Part shown: one piece after another, positions 49,082 through 57,261 of the stretch
Layout: every line of letters begins with the position of its first letter
Position numbering within the stretch: the first letter of the stretch is position 1
Assembly: GCF_027497255.1 (NCBI RefSeq)
Contig: NZ_CP114903.1
Coordinates: 2,418,001-2,482,000 of the forward strand
Source of the DNA: Micromonospora sp. WMMD882
Lineage (GTDB): Bacteria; Actinomycetota; Actinomycetes; Mycobacteriales; Micromonosporaceae
Reading direction: 5' to 3'
Length of the DNA: 64,000 nt
Translations under genes and position numbers: made by a program
Notes under the pieces: generated by a model
The model's database searches: none
What the model was told of the DNA's origin: nothing
Seen by the model: only the letters and a program-made list of their open reading frames with translations

Positions 49082-50608
49082 ATGACGCAGCACCCCCCGT
49101 CCCAGACCGACGCCGTCGGCCCCGACCCGGCGGCCCCGTGGCGGCCGACCCGGACGGTGGCGGTGGTGCTGGCCGGCGGGACCGGCGCCCGGGTCGGGCT
49201 GGGCATCCCCAAACAGCTCGTCAAGATCGCCGGTAAGCCGATCATCGAGCACACCGTGGCGGTGTTCGAGGCGGCCCCCGAGATCGACGACATCCTGGTG
49301 CTGATGGCCCCCGGGTACGTCGACGAGGCCCGGCGCATCCTCGACGCCGCCGGCTTCCGCAAGGTCCGCCAGGTCCTCGCCGGCGGGGAGACCCGCAGCG
49401 ACACCACCCGGCTGGCGCTGGCCGCCATCGGCCCCGACGACTGCAACGTGCTCTTCCACGACGCGGTCCGCCCCCTGGTCAGCGGCCGGATCGTCCGGGA
49501 GTGCGTGAACGCGCTCTGGACGTACTCGGCGGTGGACGTGGCGATCCCCTCGGCGGACACCATCATCGAGGTGGACGACGACGACTGCATCACCGGCATT
49601 CCGGTCCGGGCGCGGCTGCGCCGCGGGCAGACCCCGCAGGCGTTCCGCTCCCCCACCATCCGCGAGGCGTACCGGCGGGCCGCCGACGACCCGCGCTTCG
49701 CCGCCACCGACGACTGCGGGGTGGTGCTGCGCTACCTGCCCGAGGTGCCGATCCGGGTGATCGACGGGGCGGACGAGAACATCAAGGTCACCCACCCGGT
49801 GGACGTGCACCTGGTGGACAAGCTCTTCCAGCTCGCCGCCGCCCGCGCCCCGCGCCTGGTCGACCAGGCCCGCTACACCGAGGAGCTGACCGGCCGCACC
49901 CTGGTGGTGTTCGGCGGCAGCTACGGCATCGGGCACGAGCTGACCGAGCTGGCCCGCCGGCACGGCGCGCAGGTCTTCCCGGTCAGCCGCTCCACCACCG
50001 GCACCCACGTGGAGCGGGACGCCGACGTACGGGCCGCGCTGACCGCCGCCTACGAGGCCACCGGCCGGATCGACCACGTGGTGGTGGCCGCCGGGATCCT
50101 GGAGAAGGGCGCCCTGGCCGAGATGGACCAGGACACCATCGACCGGCTGCTCCAGGTCAACTTCGTCGGGCCGGTCACCGTCGCCCGGCACGCCCTGCCG
50201 TACCTGCGGCAGACGAAGGGGCAACTGCTGCTCTACACGTCCAGCTCGTACACCCGGGGACGGGCCCGGTACGCGCTCTACTCGGCGACCAAGGCCGCGC
50301 TGGTCAACCTCACCCAGGCGCTCGCCGACGAGTGGGCCGAGCTCGGCGTACGGGTCAACTGCGTCAACCCGGAACGCACCGCCACCCCGATGCGCGTGCG
50401 GGCGTTCGGGGCGGAGCCCGGCCACACCCTGCTCGCCGCGGAGACGGTGGCCCGCGCCTCGCTGGACGTGCTGCTGTCCGACCTCACCGGCCAGGTCGTC
50501 GACGTCCGCCGGGACGCCGACGAGCCGACGCCGCCCGCCCGGACCGACCCGGAACGTCTGCCCGGTCAGGCCGACCCGGACCGTCCCGCCGTGCCGTCGG
50601 CCGGCTGA
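49082..50608 (+). CDS. bifunctional ribitol-5-phosphate cytidylyltransferase / ribulose-5-phosphate reductase (TarI-TarJ/Bcs1-like)
   Basis: A 508-residue fusion. The N-terminal IspD-fold cytidylyltransferase (about 24-250) has AGGTGARVGLGIPKQ (31-45), FHDAVRPLVSG and DDCGVVLRYLPEVPIRVIDGADENIKVTHPVD. The C-terminal half (270-480) is an SDR: FGGSYGIG (277-284), VVVAAGILEKG, SSSY and Y400-x3-K404 (YSATK). This is the arrangement of Haemophilus Bcs1, which reduces ribulose-5-phosphate and makes CDP-ribitol. IspD alone would not carry the SDR. CDP-ribitol would feed the polymerase encoded next (35 bases away). The last 35 residues are Pro/Asp-rich. Confidence 0.88.
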   Translation: MTQHPPSQTDAVGPDPAAPWRPTRTVAVVLAGGTGARVGLGIPKQLVKIAGKPIIEHTVAVFEAAPEIDDILVLMAPGYVDEARRILDAAGFRKVRQVLAGGETRSDTTRLALAAIGPDDCNVLFHDAVRPLVSGRIVRECVNALWTYSAVDVAIPSADTIIEVDDDDCITGIPVRARLRRGQTPQAFRSPTIREAYRRAADDPRFAATDDCGVVLRYLPEVPIRVIDGADENIKVTHPVDVHLVDKLFQLAAARAPRLVDQARYTEELTGRTLVVFGGSYGIGHELTELARRHGAQVFPVSRSTTGTHVERDADVRAALTAAYEATGRIDHVVVAAGILEKGALAEMDQDTIDRLLQVNFVGPVTVARHALPYLRQTKGQLLLYTSSSYTRGRARYALYSATKAALVNLTQALADEWAELGVRVNCVNPERTATPMRVRAFGAEPGHTLLAAETVARASLDVLLSDLTGQVVDVRRDADEPTPPARTDPERLPGQADPDRPAVPSAG

Positions 50609-50643
50609 CCCCGATCCCGTACCAGTCAGGAGAAGTCGGCGAC

Positions 50644-52335
50644 ATGCGTGGCACCCTGGTCCGGAAGCTGCTCGCCCGGGTCCTCACCGTGGGCCTGGCG
50701 GTGCTGGCCTTCCTCGTCCTGCTGCTGACCGGCGCGACCGTGCCGGGGCTGCTGCTCGCGGTGGCCGCCCTCGGGGCCGGGGCGTGGGAACGGCGGGTCC
50801 GCCCCGGCGCCGACCTGGCCGCCGAGTCCGTGCTGGTCGCGGCGGGCGTCCTGATCGGGTACGCCCGTCGCCTGGACGCCGGCTTCGACCCGGCGTTGGC
50901 CGCCGCCGGGCTGACGCTGCTGGCCCTGGTGCTGCTGGACGGGCCGCTGCGCGCCGCCGGCGGGTTGGAGATCCGCGTCGCGAACCTGCCGGTGCGGGCC
51001 GGGCTGACCGCCGGGCACGTCGGCGTCGCCGTCCCGGCGCTGGTCGCGGCGGTCGCGCTCGGCGCGCTGCTGGCCCTGCCCACCTGGTACGCGCTGCTGG
51101 TGAGCCTGCTCGTCGGCGCGCTGGCCGGGGTGGTCGGGCTGCGACTGGCCCGGCGGCGGTTCCGCCCGTCGGCGGCGGCCAGCCCGGTGACCCGCGCGCT
51201 GCGCGAGCACCAGCCGGAGTTCCTGTTGTACTTCTCCGCCCCGCCCGGCTCGGAGTACCAGGTCACCATGTGGCTGCCGTACCTGGAGCGGATCGGCCGG
51301 CCGTTCCTGGTGCTGCTGCGCGAGCCGGAGTTCCTGGCCCCGATCGCGGCGGCCACCCGCGCCCCGGTGGTGTACTGCCCGACGCTGAAGGCGATGGACG
51401 AGACGCTGACGTCGAGCCTGAAGGTGGCGTTCTACGTCAACCACGGCGCGAAGAACGCGCACTGCGTCCGGTTCACCCAGCTCACCCACATCCAGATCCA
51501 CCACGGCGACAGCGACAAGGCGCCCAGCGCCAACCCGGTCACCGCGATCTTCGACAAGAACTTCGTCGCCGGGCAGGCCGCGATCGACAGGTACGCCCGC
51601 GCCGGGGTGCGCATCCCGGCGGAGAAGTTCGTCATCGTCGGCCGCCCCCAGGTCGAGGCGATCGAGGTACGCCGACCGCCGCTGACCCCGCCGGCCGAAC
51701 CGACGGTGCTGTACACGCCGACCTGGACGGGCCACCACGCCGACGCCGACTACTGCTCGCTGCCGGTGGCCGAGGCGCTGGTGGGCCGGCTGCTGGCCCG
51801 GGGCGCGACGGTGATCCTGCGCGCCCACCCGTACACCGCGCAGAACCCGGCGTCGGCGCGGCAGCTCGCCCGGGTCACCGAGCTGCTCGCGGCGGACCGC
51901 TCCCGCACCGGACGGCCGCACGTCTGGGGCGTCGAGGCCAGTCGGACGCTGAGCCTGGTCGACTGCGTCAACCGGTCCGACGCGCTGGTCTCCGACGTGT
52001 CCGGGGTGATCTCCGACTACCTGTACTCCGGCAAGCCGTACGTGGTGACCGACATGGGCGCGGACGGCGACGAGTTCACCGCGCGGTTCCCACTGGCCCG
52101 GTCCGGCTACGTGCTGCGGCGGGACCTGGCCGACGTGGACGGGGTGCTGGACCGGCTGCTCGGCGACGACCCGCTGGCCGGGGCCCGCTGGGCGACGCGC
52201 ACCCACTACCTGGGCGACTTCCCCGTCGAGTCGTACGCCGAGGGGTTCCTGTCGGCCGCCCGCGCGCACCTGGGCACGCCCACCGTGCCCGCCCAGCGGC
52301 CCCCGGTCCCGGCCGGCCGGGGTCAGGCCGAGTAG
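50644..52335 (+). CDS. CDP-glycerol/CDP-ribitol phosphotransferase-like wall polymer enzyme (TagB/TagF/TarL family)
   Basis: A 563-residue protein. The N-terminal ~170 residues contain several hydrophobic segments (VLTVGLAVLAFLVLLLTGATVPGLLLAVAAL; VAVPALVAAVALGALLALP), then a GT-B-like polyol-phosphotransferase domain: THIQIHHGDSDKAPSANPV with the catalytic-type H-G-D-S-D-K block, VLYTPTWTG, VILRAHPYT, and DALVSDVSGVISDYLYSGKPYVVTD (S-D-x-S-G-x-x-x-D-Y), all diagnostic of the TagB/TagF family. The membrane segments are unusual for the soluble-peripheral TagF and may anchor it. AGGAGAAG upstream of ATG 50644. Preference for ribitol is inferred from TarIJ next door. Confidence 0.87.
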   Translation: MRGTLVRKLLARVLTVGLAVLAFLVLLLTGATVPGLLLAVAALGAGAWERRVRPGADLAAESVLVAAGVLIGYARRLDAGFDPALAAAGLTLLALVLLDGPLRAAGGLEIRVANLPVRAGLTAGHVGVAVPALVAAVALGALLALPTWYALLVSLLVGALAGVVGLRLARRRFRPSAAASPVTRALREHQPEFLLYFSAPPGSEYQVTMWLPYLERIGRPFLVLLREPEFLAPIAAATRAPVVYCPTLKAMDETLTSSLKVAFYVNHGAKNAHCVRFTQLTHIQIHHGDSDKAPSANPVTAIFDKNFVAGQAAIDRYARAGVRIPAEKFVIVGRPQVEAIEVRRPPLTPPAEPTVLYTPTWTGHHADADYCSLPVAEALVGRLLARGATVILRAHPYTAQNPASARQLARVTELLAADRSRTGRPHVWGVEASRTLSLVDCVNRSDALVSDVSGVISDYLYSGKPYVVTDMGADGDEFTARFPLARSGYVLRRDLADVDGVLDRLLGDDPLAGARWATRTHYLGDFPVESYAEGFLSAARAHLGTPTVPAQRPPVPAGRGQAE

Positions 52336-53168
52336 CCGCGGGTGGCGATCCAGTCGGCGAGGACGTCGACGGTCACCCAGTACGACGCGGCGGCCGGGTC
52401 CGCCGGGTCGGCGATCTTGACGGTCCGGCCGTCGGCCCGGTAGCCGACCACTGTCACGTAGTGGCCGCCGGGGTACGAGTGCCATCCGCCGTCGACGTCG
52501 GTGACCGAGCCGGCGATGTTCACCACCGGGGCGTACCCGTTGCCGACGGCCCGGACCACGTCGGCCCGGAGCCGGTCGGTCTGGGCCGTCGTGGCCGCGC
52601 CGCCCGGGATGGTGCGGGTCCGGTAGGCGTCCCGGCCGACCAGGTCGTTGAGGACGCGGGTGGTGTCGGCCGCCGAGTTGGTGCCGGACGTCGTGGTGTT
52701 CAGCCGCCGGGCCAGGTCGTCCTGACTGCGGACGACGTCCCGGGCGGTCAGCGCGATCCGGGTGGCCGCCGGGCCGCAGTAGTAGTAGGTGGTCTGCGCC
52801 TGGTAGGCGACGTCGAGCACCTTCGTCGACGGCGGCTTCGCCGGGGTGGGGCTGGCCGACAGGTCCGGGTCCGGCGACGCGGTGGCCGCCGCCCGCCGGG
52901 CCGACGGTCGGGCGGACGCGCCGGGCCGGGCCGGGTCGCTGGCCGACGCCGACGGGCTGACCGGCACGGGAGCGGCCGGCGTGGTCGACCCGCTGGCCGC
53001 CGGGGTCGGGCGCACCTCGGCGGTGGCGACGGTGTCGTCCTGCCGGGCCGGCGCGTCCGGGCGGGTGAGCAGCACGCCTGCCGTGGACGCCGCCACCAGC
53101 ACGGCGGCCGACACGGCCACCCGGTAGGGGCGGCGGGCGAGCGTCTGGCGGTTGAAGGGGGGTGTCAT
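52323..53168 (-). CDS. exported C39-like cysteine peptidase under c-di-AMP riboswitch control
   Basis: A 281-residue protein: N-terminal signal/anchor (RVAVSAAVLVAASTAGVLL, about 16-34), a Pro/Ala/Ser-rich linker (45-113), and a papain-like peptidase_C39_2 domain with catalytic C131 (YYYCGPAAT), H236 (YPGGHYVTVVGY) and D254 (IADPAD). Secreted members of this group are thought to cut peptides or wall crosslinks; the substrate is not known. ATG at 53168 with AAGGAT upstream. The leader carries a ydaO-type aptamer and a strong promoter. Its 3' end overlaps that of the convergent polymerase by 13 bases. A frame extending 30 codons upstream runs into the aptamer and is rejected. Confidence 0.88.
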   Translation of the reverse strand: MTPPFNRQTLARRPYRVAVSAAVLVAASTAGVLLTRPDAPARQDDTVATAEVRPTPAASGSTTPAAPVPVSPSASASDPARPGASARPSARRAAATASPDPDLSASPTPAKPPSTKVLDVAYQAQTTYYYCGPAATRIALTARDVVRSQDDLARRLNTTTSGTNSAADTTRVLNDLVGRDAYRTRTIPGGAATTAQTDRLRADVVRAVGNGYAPVVNIAGSVTDVDGGWHSYPGGHYVTVVGYRADGRTVKIADPADPAAASYWVTVDVLADWIATRGYSA

Positions 53169-53184
53169 GGGGATCCTTCCGGAG

Positions 53185-53302
53185 CCGCCTACCGGGTTAG
53201 CTGACGGATTCGGGCGGGAAGTTCGCCCTACCACCGGGCCGGAGCCCGGCGGATTCACCCCACATGCGGATGGGTCCCCGGTTCGTGGTCACGATTAGGC
53301 GG
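53185..53302 (-). promoter_or_regulatory. cyclic-di-AMP riboswitch (ydaO-yuaA leader)
   Basis: On the minus strand this 118-base leader contains the class hallmarks in order: CGAACCGGGGACCCA, GGGGTGAATCC (53251-53261), GGTAGGGCGAAC (53221-53232), and CCGAATCC then GTCAGCTAACCCGGTAGGCGG (53185-53205 region). The closing P1 stem is CCGCCTA (53302-53296) with TAGGCGG (53191-53185). It ends 16 bases before the ATG of the C39-like peptidase gene. In actinobacteria this class commonly precedes wall-hydrolase genes and c-di-AMP binding usually lowers expression; the direction here is inferred. Confidence 0.9.
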
Positions 53303-53351
53303 GTCGGCGCGGCGTCGCCCTCTGCGATCTTCAACCGTGCCGGACGGGCCG

Positions 53352-53380
53352 ACACTAGTGCTCACATATTCCGCTGCCAA
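53352..53380 (-). promoter_or_regulatory. promoter of the riboswitch-peptidase transcript
   Basis: On the minus strand TTGGCA (53380-53375), a 17-base spacer and TAGTGT (53357-53352) make a near-consensus promoter. Transcription would start near 53345, giving a leader of about 177 bases that includes the whole aptamer. Confidence 0.7.
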
Positions 53381-53734
53381 GCGTGCTGAGCTGCGTAAAC
53401 ACGCGTCCGACGACGACACTCCGGGCCGTTCCCACGCTGACGCCACTCAATGGGACAGACAGTTTTTCCGGTGTCGCCGGGTCATAACGGGACGCCACTG
53501 CCGCAATGGCCCCGGGTCAGTCGGCGCAGAACGGGACGACCGGCGTCGAAGGTCCCGCCCCGACCGGAGTCCCGGATCGACGTCACGATCCGGTCACACT
53601 CCGCCCCGACGACGTCCCAGCGCCGGCATCGGCGACCCGGCCACGCCGTGTACGGCAGGAGGCGGCCACCCGGCAAGGTCGGACGCCAGGGGCGGCCGGG
53701 CGGGCGGGGGCGGCGGGGGCGGCTGTGCGGGTGG
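53381..53734. other. intergenic stretch without recognised genes
   Basis: Between the peptidase promoter and the next minus-strand gene end. A very long plus-strand open frame crosses it, but its residues are Arg/Gly/Pro-rich and it runs antisense through the following genes. Part of the stretch (53320-53480) is less GC-rich than average. A G-run tract lies at about 53690-53735. No terminator hairpin was identified with confidence. Confidence 0.5.
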
Positions 53735-54514
53735 TCAACCCACCCGCGCGGGACGCCAGCGGGCGGCGCCGCGGGCCGTCGCCGGGACCAGCCGGGGCGT
53801 GACCGGCGCCGGCCGGATCGCCGCCCGGAGCCGCTCCGCGGCGACGTACGCCTCCTCGGCCAGGCTCCGGGCGGCGGTGGCCGCCACCTCGGCGTGGTGC
53901 CAGGCCACCCGCTCCCGCTCGGCGACCGCACGGTACTCGGCGCGGCGCAGGTCACGGACCACCCGGTGCAGCACGGCCTCCTGCTCGGCCGGGTGCAGCC
54001 GGGGGTCCCAGCCGTGCCGGTGGGCGAACACGTCGCTGAGGTGCCGCACCGACAGGTCACCCTGCCAGTACGCGGCCATCGCGGCCCGGTGCAGGTACCG
54101 TTCCCGGGCCGCGTACTCGGCCGGGGTGCGCGGCGCACGCGGGGCGGGCAGCGCGGCGGAACCGACGAACCGGCGGGCGGCGGTCTCCGCCTCGTCGTAC
54201 GCCTGCCAGGCCCGCTCGACCTGCTCCTGGGCGGTCAGCCAGTCGGCGCGTCGGCGTCGGGCCGACTGCGCCGCGCCGGTCGCCGCGACGGCCACCTCCT
54301 CGGCGTACCGGCGCAGGTCCGCCGGATCGGGCCGGGGGGTCGGGGCAGCCGCCGGGGACCCGGCCGACGCAGGGACAGCCGGCAGCCGGGCCGGATCCCG
54401 CTCCGGCCGGGCGACCAGGACGGTGAGCACGGACAGGGCGAGCACGAGCAGGGCGGACCAGATGGCGGCCGCCCGGGGCACATCGATCAGGAACTCGTAG
54501 AGAACGACGTCCAT
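53735..54514 (-). CDS. membrane-anchored helical protein of unknown function
   Basis: A 259-residue protein with one N-terminal hydrophobic segment (AAAIWSALLVLALSVLTVLVA, about 14-34), a short Pro-rich linker, then a highly charged Ala/Arg/Glu-rich helical region (RRYAEEVAVAATGAAQSARRRRADWLTAQEQVERAWQAYDEAETAARR and on) that is likely coiled coil in places. ATG at 54514 with GAGGTG 6 bases upstream. No family was recognised. It follows an exported protein gene and an acyltransferase gene on the same strand and may be co-transcribed with them. Confidence 0.6.
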   Translation of the reverse strand: MDVVLYEFLIDVPRAAAIWSALLVLALSVLTVLVARPERDPARLPAVPASAGSPAAAPTPRPDPADLRRYAEEVAVAATGAAQSARRRRADWLTAQEQVERAWQAYDEAETAARRFVGSAALPAPRAPRTPAEYAARERYLHRAAMAAYWQGDLSVRHLSDVFAHRHGWDPRLHPAEQEAVLHRVVRDLRRAEYRAVAERERVAWHHAEVAATAARSLAEEAYVAAERLRAAIRPAPVTPRLVPATARGAARWRPARVG

Positions 54515-54642
54515 CGTCGGCACCTCACGGAACAGGGAGCGGGCGGATCGCACGACCGCCGGCGCGGGCGGGCCGCCGTCGGGCACGTGCGGGGTGAGGT
54601 CGTCGGATCGTCCGGCCCGGGGCGGGTCACCGGGCGGACGGC

Positions 54643-55125
54643 TCAGCCCGGCGGCGGCGCGCGCGGACCGGCGACGCCCGGTGTCCCGCCGACCAGCGGA
54701 CGGACCGGGGCGTGCTCGGTGGCGGCCGGGGCGCCGGACCCGCCGCCGGTCGGGCCGGCGGACCGCCGCGCCGCGCGCTCGTCCCGGTCGGTGGCCCCGG
54801 ACCAGCGGAAACCGGCCACCGGGGCGGCGCCGCGGGCGGCGGTCGCGCCGGGAACGCCAGCGGCCGGGACGGCGGGGACGGGCACGTTGCCGGGTGGGGC
54901 CGACCAGCCCCGGGTCGGCCCGACGGTCGGGCCGGTGGGCGGCGCGGGTTCGAGCCTGAGCGCCTGGCGCGTCGGCGCGGGAGCGGCCCCGGACCAGCCC
55001 GACGGGCCGCCGGTGGCGAGGCCACCGCTCAGCGCCAGGGCCACCGCCACGGCCAGGCCGGTGAGGAGCCGGAACGCCCGGCGCGCCGACCACCACCGGG
55101 GGCGGTCGAACGCGACGGGGAGCAC
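54643..55125 (-). CDS. small exported Pro/Ala/Gly-rich protein
   Basis: A 160-residue protein beginning VLPVAFDRPRWWSARRAFRLLTGLAVAVALALSGGLATGG, a signal peptide or membrane anchor (about 17-36), then a Pro/Ala/Gly-rich, probably unstructured tail. The GTG at 55125 is 10 bases after the acyltransferase stop and lacks a clear ribosome site, so coupling is likely. The gene call rests on position, a plausible signal peptide and codon bias; it could be spurious. Confidence 0.45.
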   Translation of the reverse strand: MLPVAFDRPRWWSARRAFRLLTGLAVAVALALSGGLATGGPSGWSGAAPAPTRQALRLEPAPPTGPTVGPTRGWSAPPGNVPVPAVPAAGVPGATAARGAAPVAGFRWSGATDRDERAARRSAGPTGGGSGAPAATEHAPVRPLVGGTPGVAGPRAPPPG

Positions 55126-55135
55126 GAGGAGCAGA

Positions 55136-56386
55136 TTACCCCGGCCGACGGGCGCCCGCGTCGACGGCGGGCGTGTCGGCCACCGACCCGCCGGCCCCGG
55201 GCTCGGAAGCCGTGTCGGGGGCCGACTCCGGGTGGGGGGCCGCTCCGGTGTGGGGGGTCGACGCCGTGTCGGGGGGCGGCGTCGGGCCGGCCGTCGACAC
55301 GCGGCGGCGGCGCGACGCCAGCAGGCGCATCATCGGGGTCTCCACCCCGCGGTACAGCAGCCAGGCCAGCAGCAGGTTCAGCAGCAGGAAGCCGACCACC
55401 ACCAGCGGGCCCGTCCAGCCGGTGAAGCCGACGCCGTGGTGACCGGTCAGCCGCAGGATGGTGATCATCACGAACACGTGCACCAGGTAGAACGCGAAGG
55501 AGACCTCGCCGAGCCAGACCAGCGGCCGGGACCGCCACGGCGAGGGCAGCCCGCGCACGTCGGCCCGGGCCGCCGACGTGATGACCAGGATGTACATGGC
55601 GGCCAGCAGCGCCGCCCACAGCTCCGCCCGGATCCACTCGCTGGCCACCAGCCAGGTCACCACGAAGATCACGGTGGCCAGCGGCAGCCCCGGGCCACGC
55701 CAGTGCCCGCGCCGCATCAGCTCGGCGGCGGCCACCCCCATCCAGAACTCGGTCGACCGCACCAGCGGAAAGACCTGGGTGAACCACCAGCGGTGCTCCT
55801 CGGGCACCAGGAGCTGACCCGGCCAGAGGGCCAGGATCACCAACGGCACCGCGACCACCACGACCCACAGCGCCCAGGACGGCGTCCGGCGCAGCACCGG
55901 CAACGCGAACGGCAGGCAGAGGTAGAAGAACAGCTCGCAGGAGAGCGACCAGCTCACCGTGTTGACGCTGTAGAAGTAGCCCGGGGTCGGGTTCCAGGCC
56001 TGGATCAGGAAGAGGTTCTGCACGGCGGCCGAGCCGTTGAACGGGTCGGCGAACCAGAGCCCGACCAGCAGCACCAGCGCCCACAGCACCACGTGGTTCG
56101 GATAGATCTTGGCCAGCCGGCGTCGCCAGAAACGCCACTTCGTGTCCTGCGGCCGGGCCGACCAGACCAGCACGAAGCCACTGAGGATGTAGAAGAACTG
56201 CACCCCGGACAGGCCAAGGGTGAAGAGCTGGTCCACCACCGCCTTGTGGCTCGGCTCGGCGACGATCCGCATCGTCCCGGCGTGGAAGCCGAAGACCAGC
56301 ATCGCCGCGATCCACCGCAGACCGGTCAGGGAGGGCAGCCGGTGCGCCGCCGGGTCGACACCGGCCGTCGGGGTGAGGCTGGTCAT
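55136..56386 (-). CDS. acyltransferase-3 family membrane protein (OafA-like)
   Basis: A 416-residue integral membrane acyltransferase: LPSLTGLRWIAAMLVFGFHAG contains the family L-x-G-L-R-x-x-A start and the catalytic-type His, followed by about ten membrane segments (FFYILSGFVLVW; VVLWALVLLVGLWF; WSLSCELFFYLCLPFAL; VVVVAVPLVILALWPG; FYLVHVFVMITILRL). Such enzymes O-acylate extracytoplasmic glycans or antibiotics; here a wall polymer made by the nearby cluster is a reasonable but unproven substrate. The C-terminal ~50 residues are Pro/Thr/Ala-rich. The ATG at 56386 has only a weak GGCGG upstream; a frame 156 codons longer is rejected as unlike the family. Confidence 0.88.
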   Translation of the reverse strand: MTSLTPTAGVDPAAHRLPSLTGLRWIAAMLVFGFHAGTMRIVAEPSHKAVVDQLFTLGLSGVQFFYILSGFVLVWSARPQDTKWRFWRRRLAKIYPNHVVLWALVLLVGLWFADPFNGSAAVQNLFLIQAWNPTPGYFYSVNTVSWSLSCELFFYLCLPFALPVLRRTPSWALWVVVVAVPLVILALWPGQLLVPEEHRWWFTQVFPLVRSTEFWMGVAAAELMRRGHWRGPGLPLATVIFVVTWLVASEWIRAELWAALLAAMYILVITSAARADVRGLPSPWRSRPLVWLGEVSFAFYLVHVFVMITILRLTGHHGVGFTGWTGPLVVVGFLLLNLLLAWLLYRGVETPMMRLLASRRRRVSTAGPTPPPDTASTPHTGAAPHPESAPDTASEPGAGGSVADTPAVDAGARRPG

Positions 56387-56552
56387 GACACCGCCCGCGG
56401 GTACGGCTCGCGGAGGGGCATGCGGTTCTCCCGTCGGTCGATCGGCGTACGCCGGGGGGATGGTCGGCCGGGGCGGTCGGAAGCCGCCCGCCGGGCACCC
56501 TACCCCGACCGACGCTCGTACGGGTGTTCGATCAGGGCGGTACCATCCAGCC

Positions 56553-57188
56553 ATGACACACGTCGGGTACCAGCCGTCGATGCTGGATCTCGCCGACGCG
56601 GGCGCCACCCTGGGGCCGCTCGCCGGTCGGGTGCGCCGGCACGGGCTGACCCGGGGCGCCTGGGTCGACCACCTGCCCGGCTGGGTGCGCGGCTCCGACC
56701 CGGTGCTGGCCACGCTGCTGACCGAGGTGCCCTGGCGGGCCGAGCGCCGCCGGATGTACGACACCGACGTGGACGTCCCCCGGCTGCTCTGCTGGTACGC
56801 CGCCGGTCGCCCGCTGCCCCACCCGCTGCTCACCGGGGCCCGCGCCGCGCTCAACCGGCACTACGCCGACGAGCTGGGCGAGGAGTTCACCACCGCCGGC
56901 CTGTGCCTGTACCGCTCCGGGCGGGACAGCGTCGCCTGGCACGGTGACACCCGGGGCCGCTCCGCGCACGCCGACACGATGGTGGCGATCGTCTCCTTCG
57001 GCTCACCCCGGCCGCTGCTGCTGCGTCCCCGTGGCGGCGGGGCCGGTCTGCGCTTCCCGCTCGGGCACGGCGACCTGGTCGTGATGGGCGGCTCCTGCCA
57101 ACGCACCTGGGAGCACGCCGTCCCGAAGACCACCCGGCCGGTCGGCCCCCGGGTCAGCGTCCAGTTCCGGCCCGCCGGCGTCGCCTGA
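56553..57188 (+). CDS. AlkB-like Fe(II)/2-oxoglutarate dioxygenase
   Basis: A 211-residue protein of the AlkB family, which removes alkyl groups from nucleic acid bases by oxidation. The blocks GLCLYRSGRDSVAWHGDTRG (iron ligands H and D in W-H-G-D), FGSPRPLLLRP, LGHGDLVVMGGSCQRTWEHAVPK (distal iron-ligand His) and GPRVSVQFR (2-oxoglutarate-binding Arg) are all present. Length fits the family. The ATG at 56553 is preceded by CAGGGCGG about 18 bases away, so the ribosome site is not strong. It stands alone between the acyltransferase (divergent) and the permease. Confidence 0.9.
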   Translation: MTHVGYQPSMLDLADAGATLGPLAGRVRRHGLTRGAWVDHLPGWVRGSDPVLATLLTEVPWRAERRRMYDTDVDVPRLLCWYAAGRPLPHPLLTGARAALNRHYADELGEEFTTAGLCLYRSGRDSVAWHGDTRGRSAHADTMVAIVSFGSPRPLLLRPRGGGAGLRFPLGHGDLVVMGGSCQRTWEHAVPKTTRPVGPRVSVQFRPAGVA

Positions 57189-57261
57189 CCGGGCTCTGCT
57201 AGAAACGTCCAGGGTCGTTCGCCGTCCCCGCCTGATCCCCGACGCGAAGGGCACGCGCGCC

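Noticed and set aside
49082..49830. IspD (MEP cytidylyltransferase) as the identity of the N-terminal domain
   Set aside because: The C-terminal SDR fusion and the TagF-like and TagGH-like neighbours fit ribitol-5-phosphate cytidylyltransferase much better.
53450..56947. A plus-strand open frame of over 1100 codons
   Set aside because: It is antisense to the acyltransferase and neighbouring genes, Arg/Gly/Pro-rich without domains, and reflects the GC skew of codon positions in high-GC DNA.
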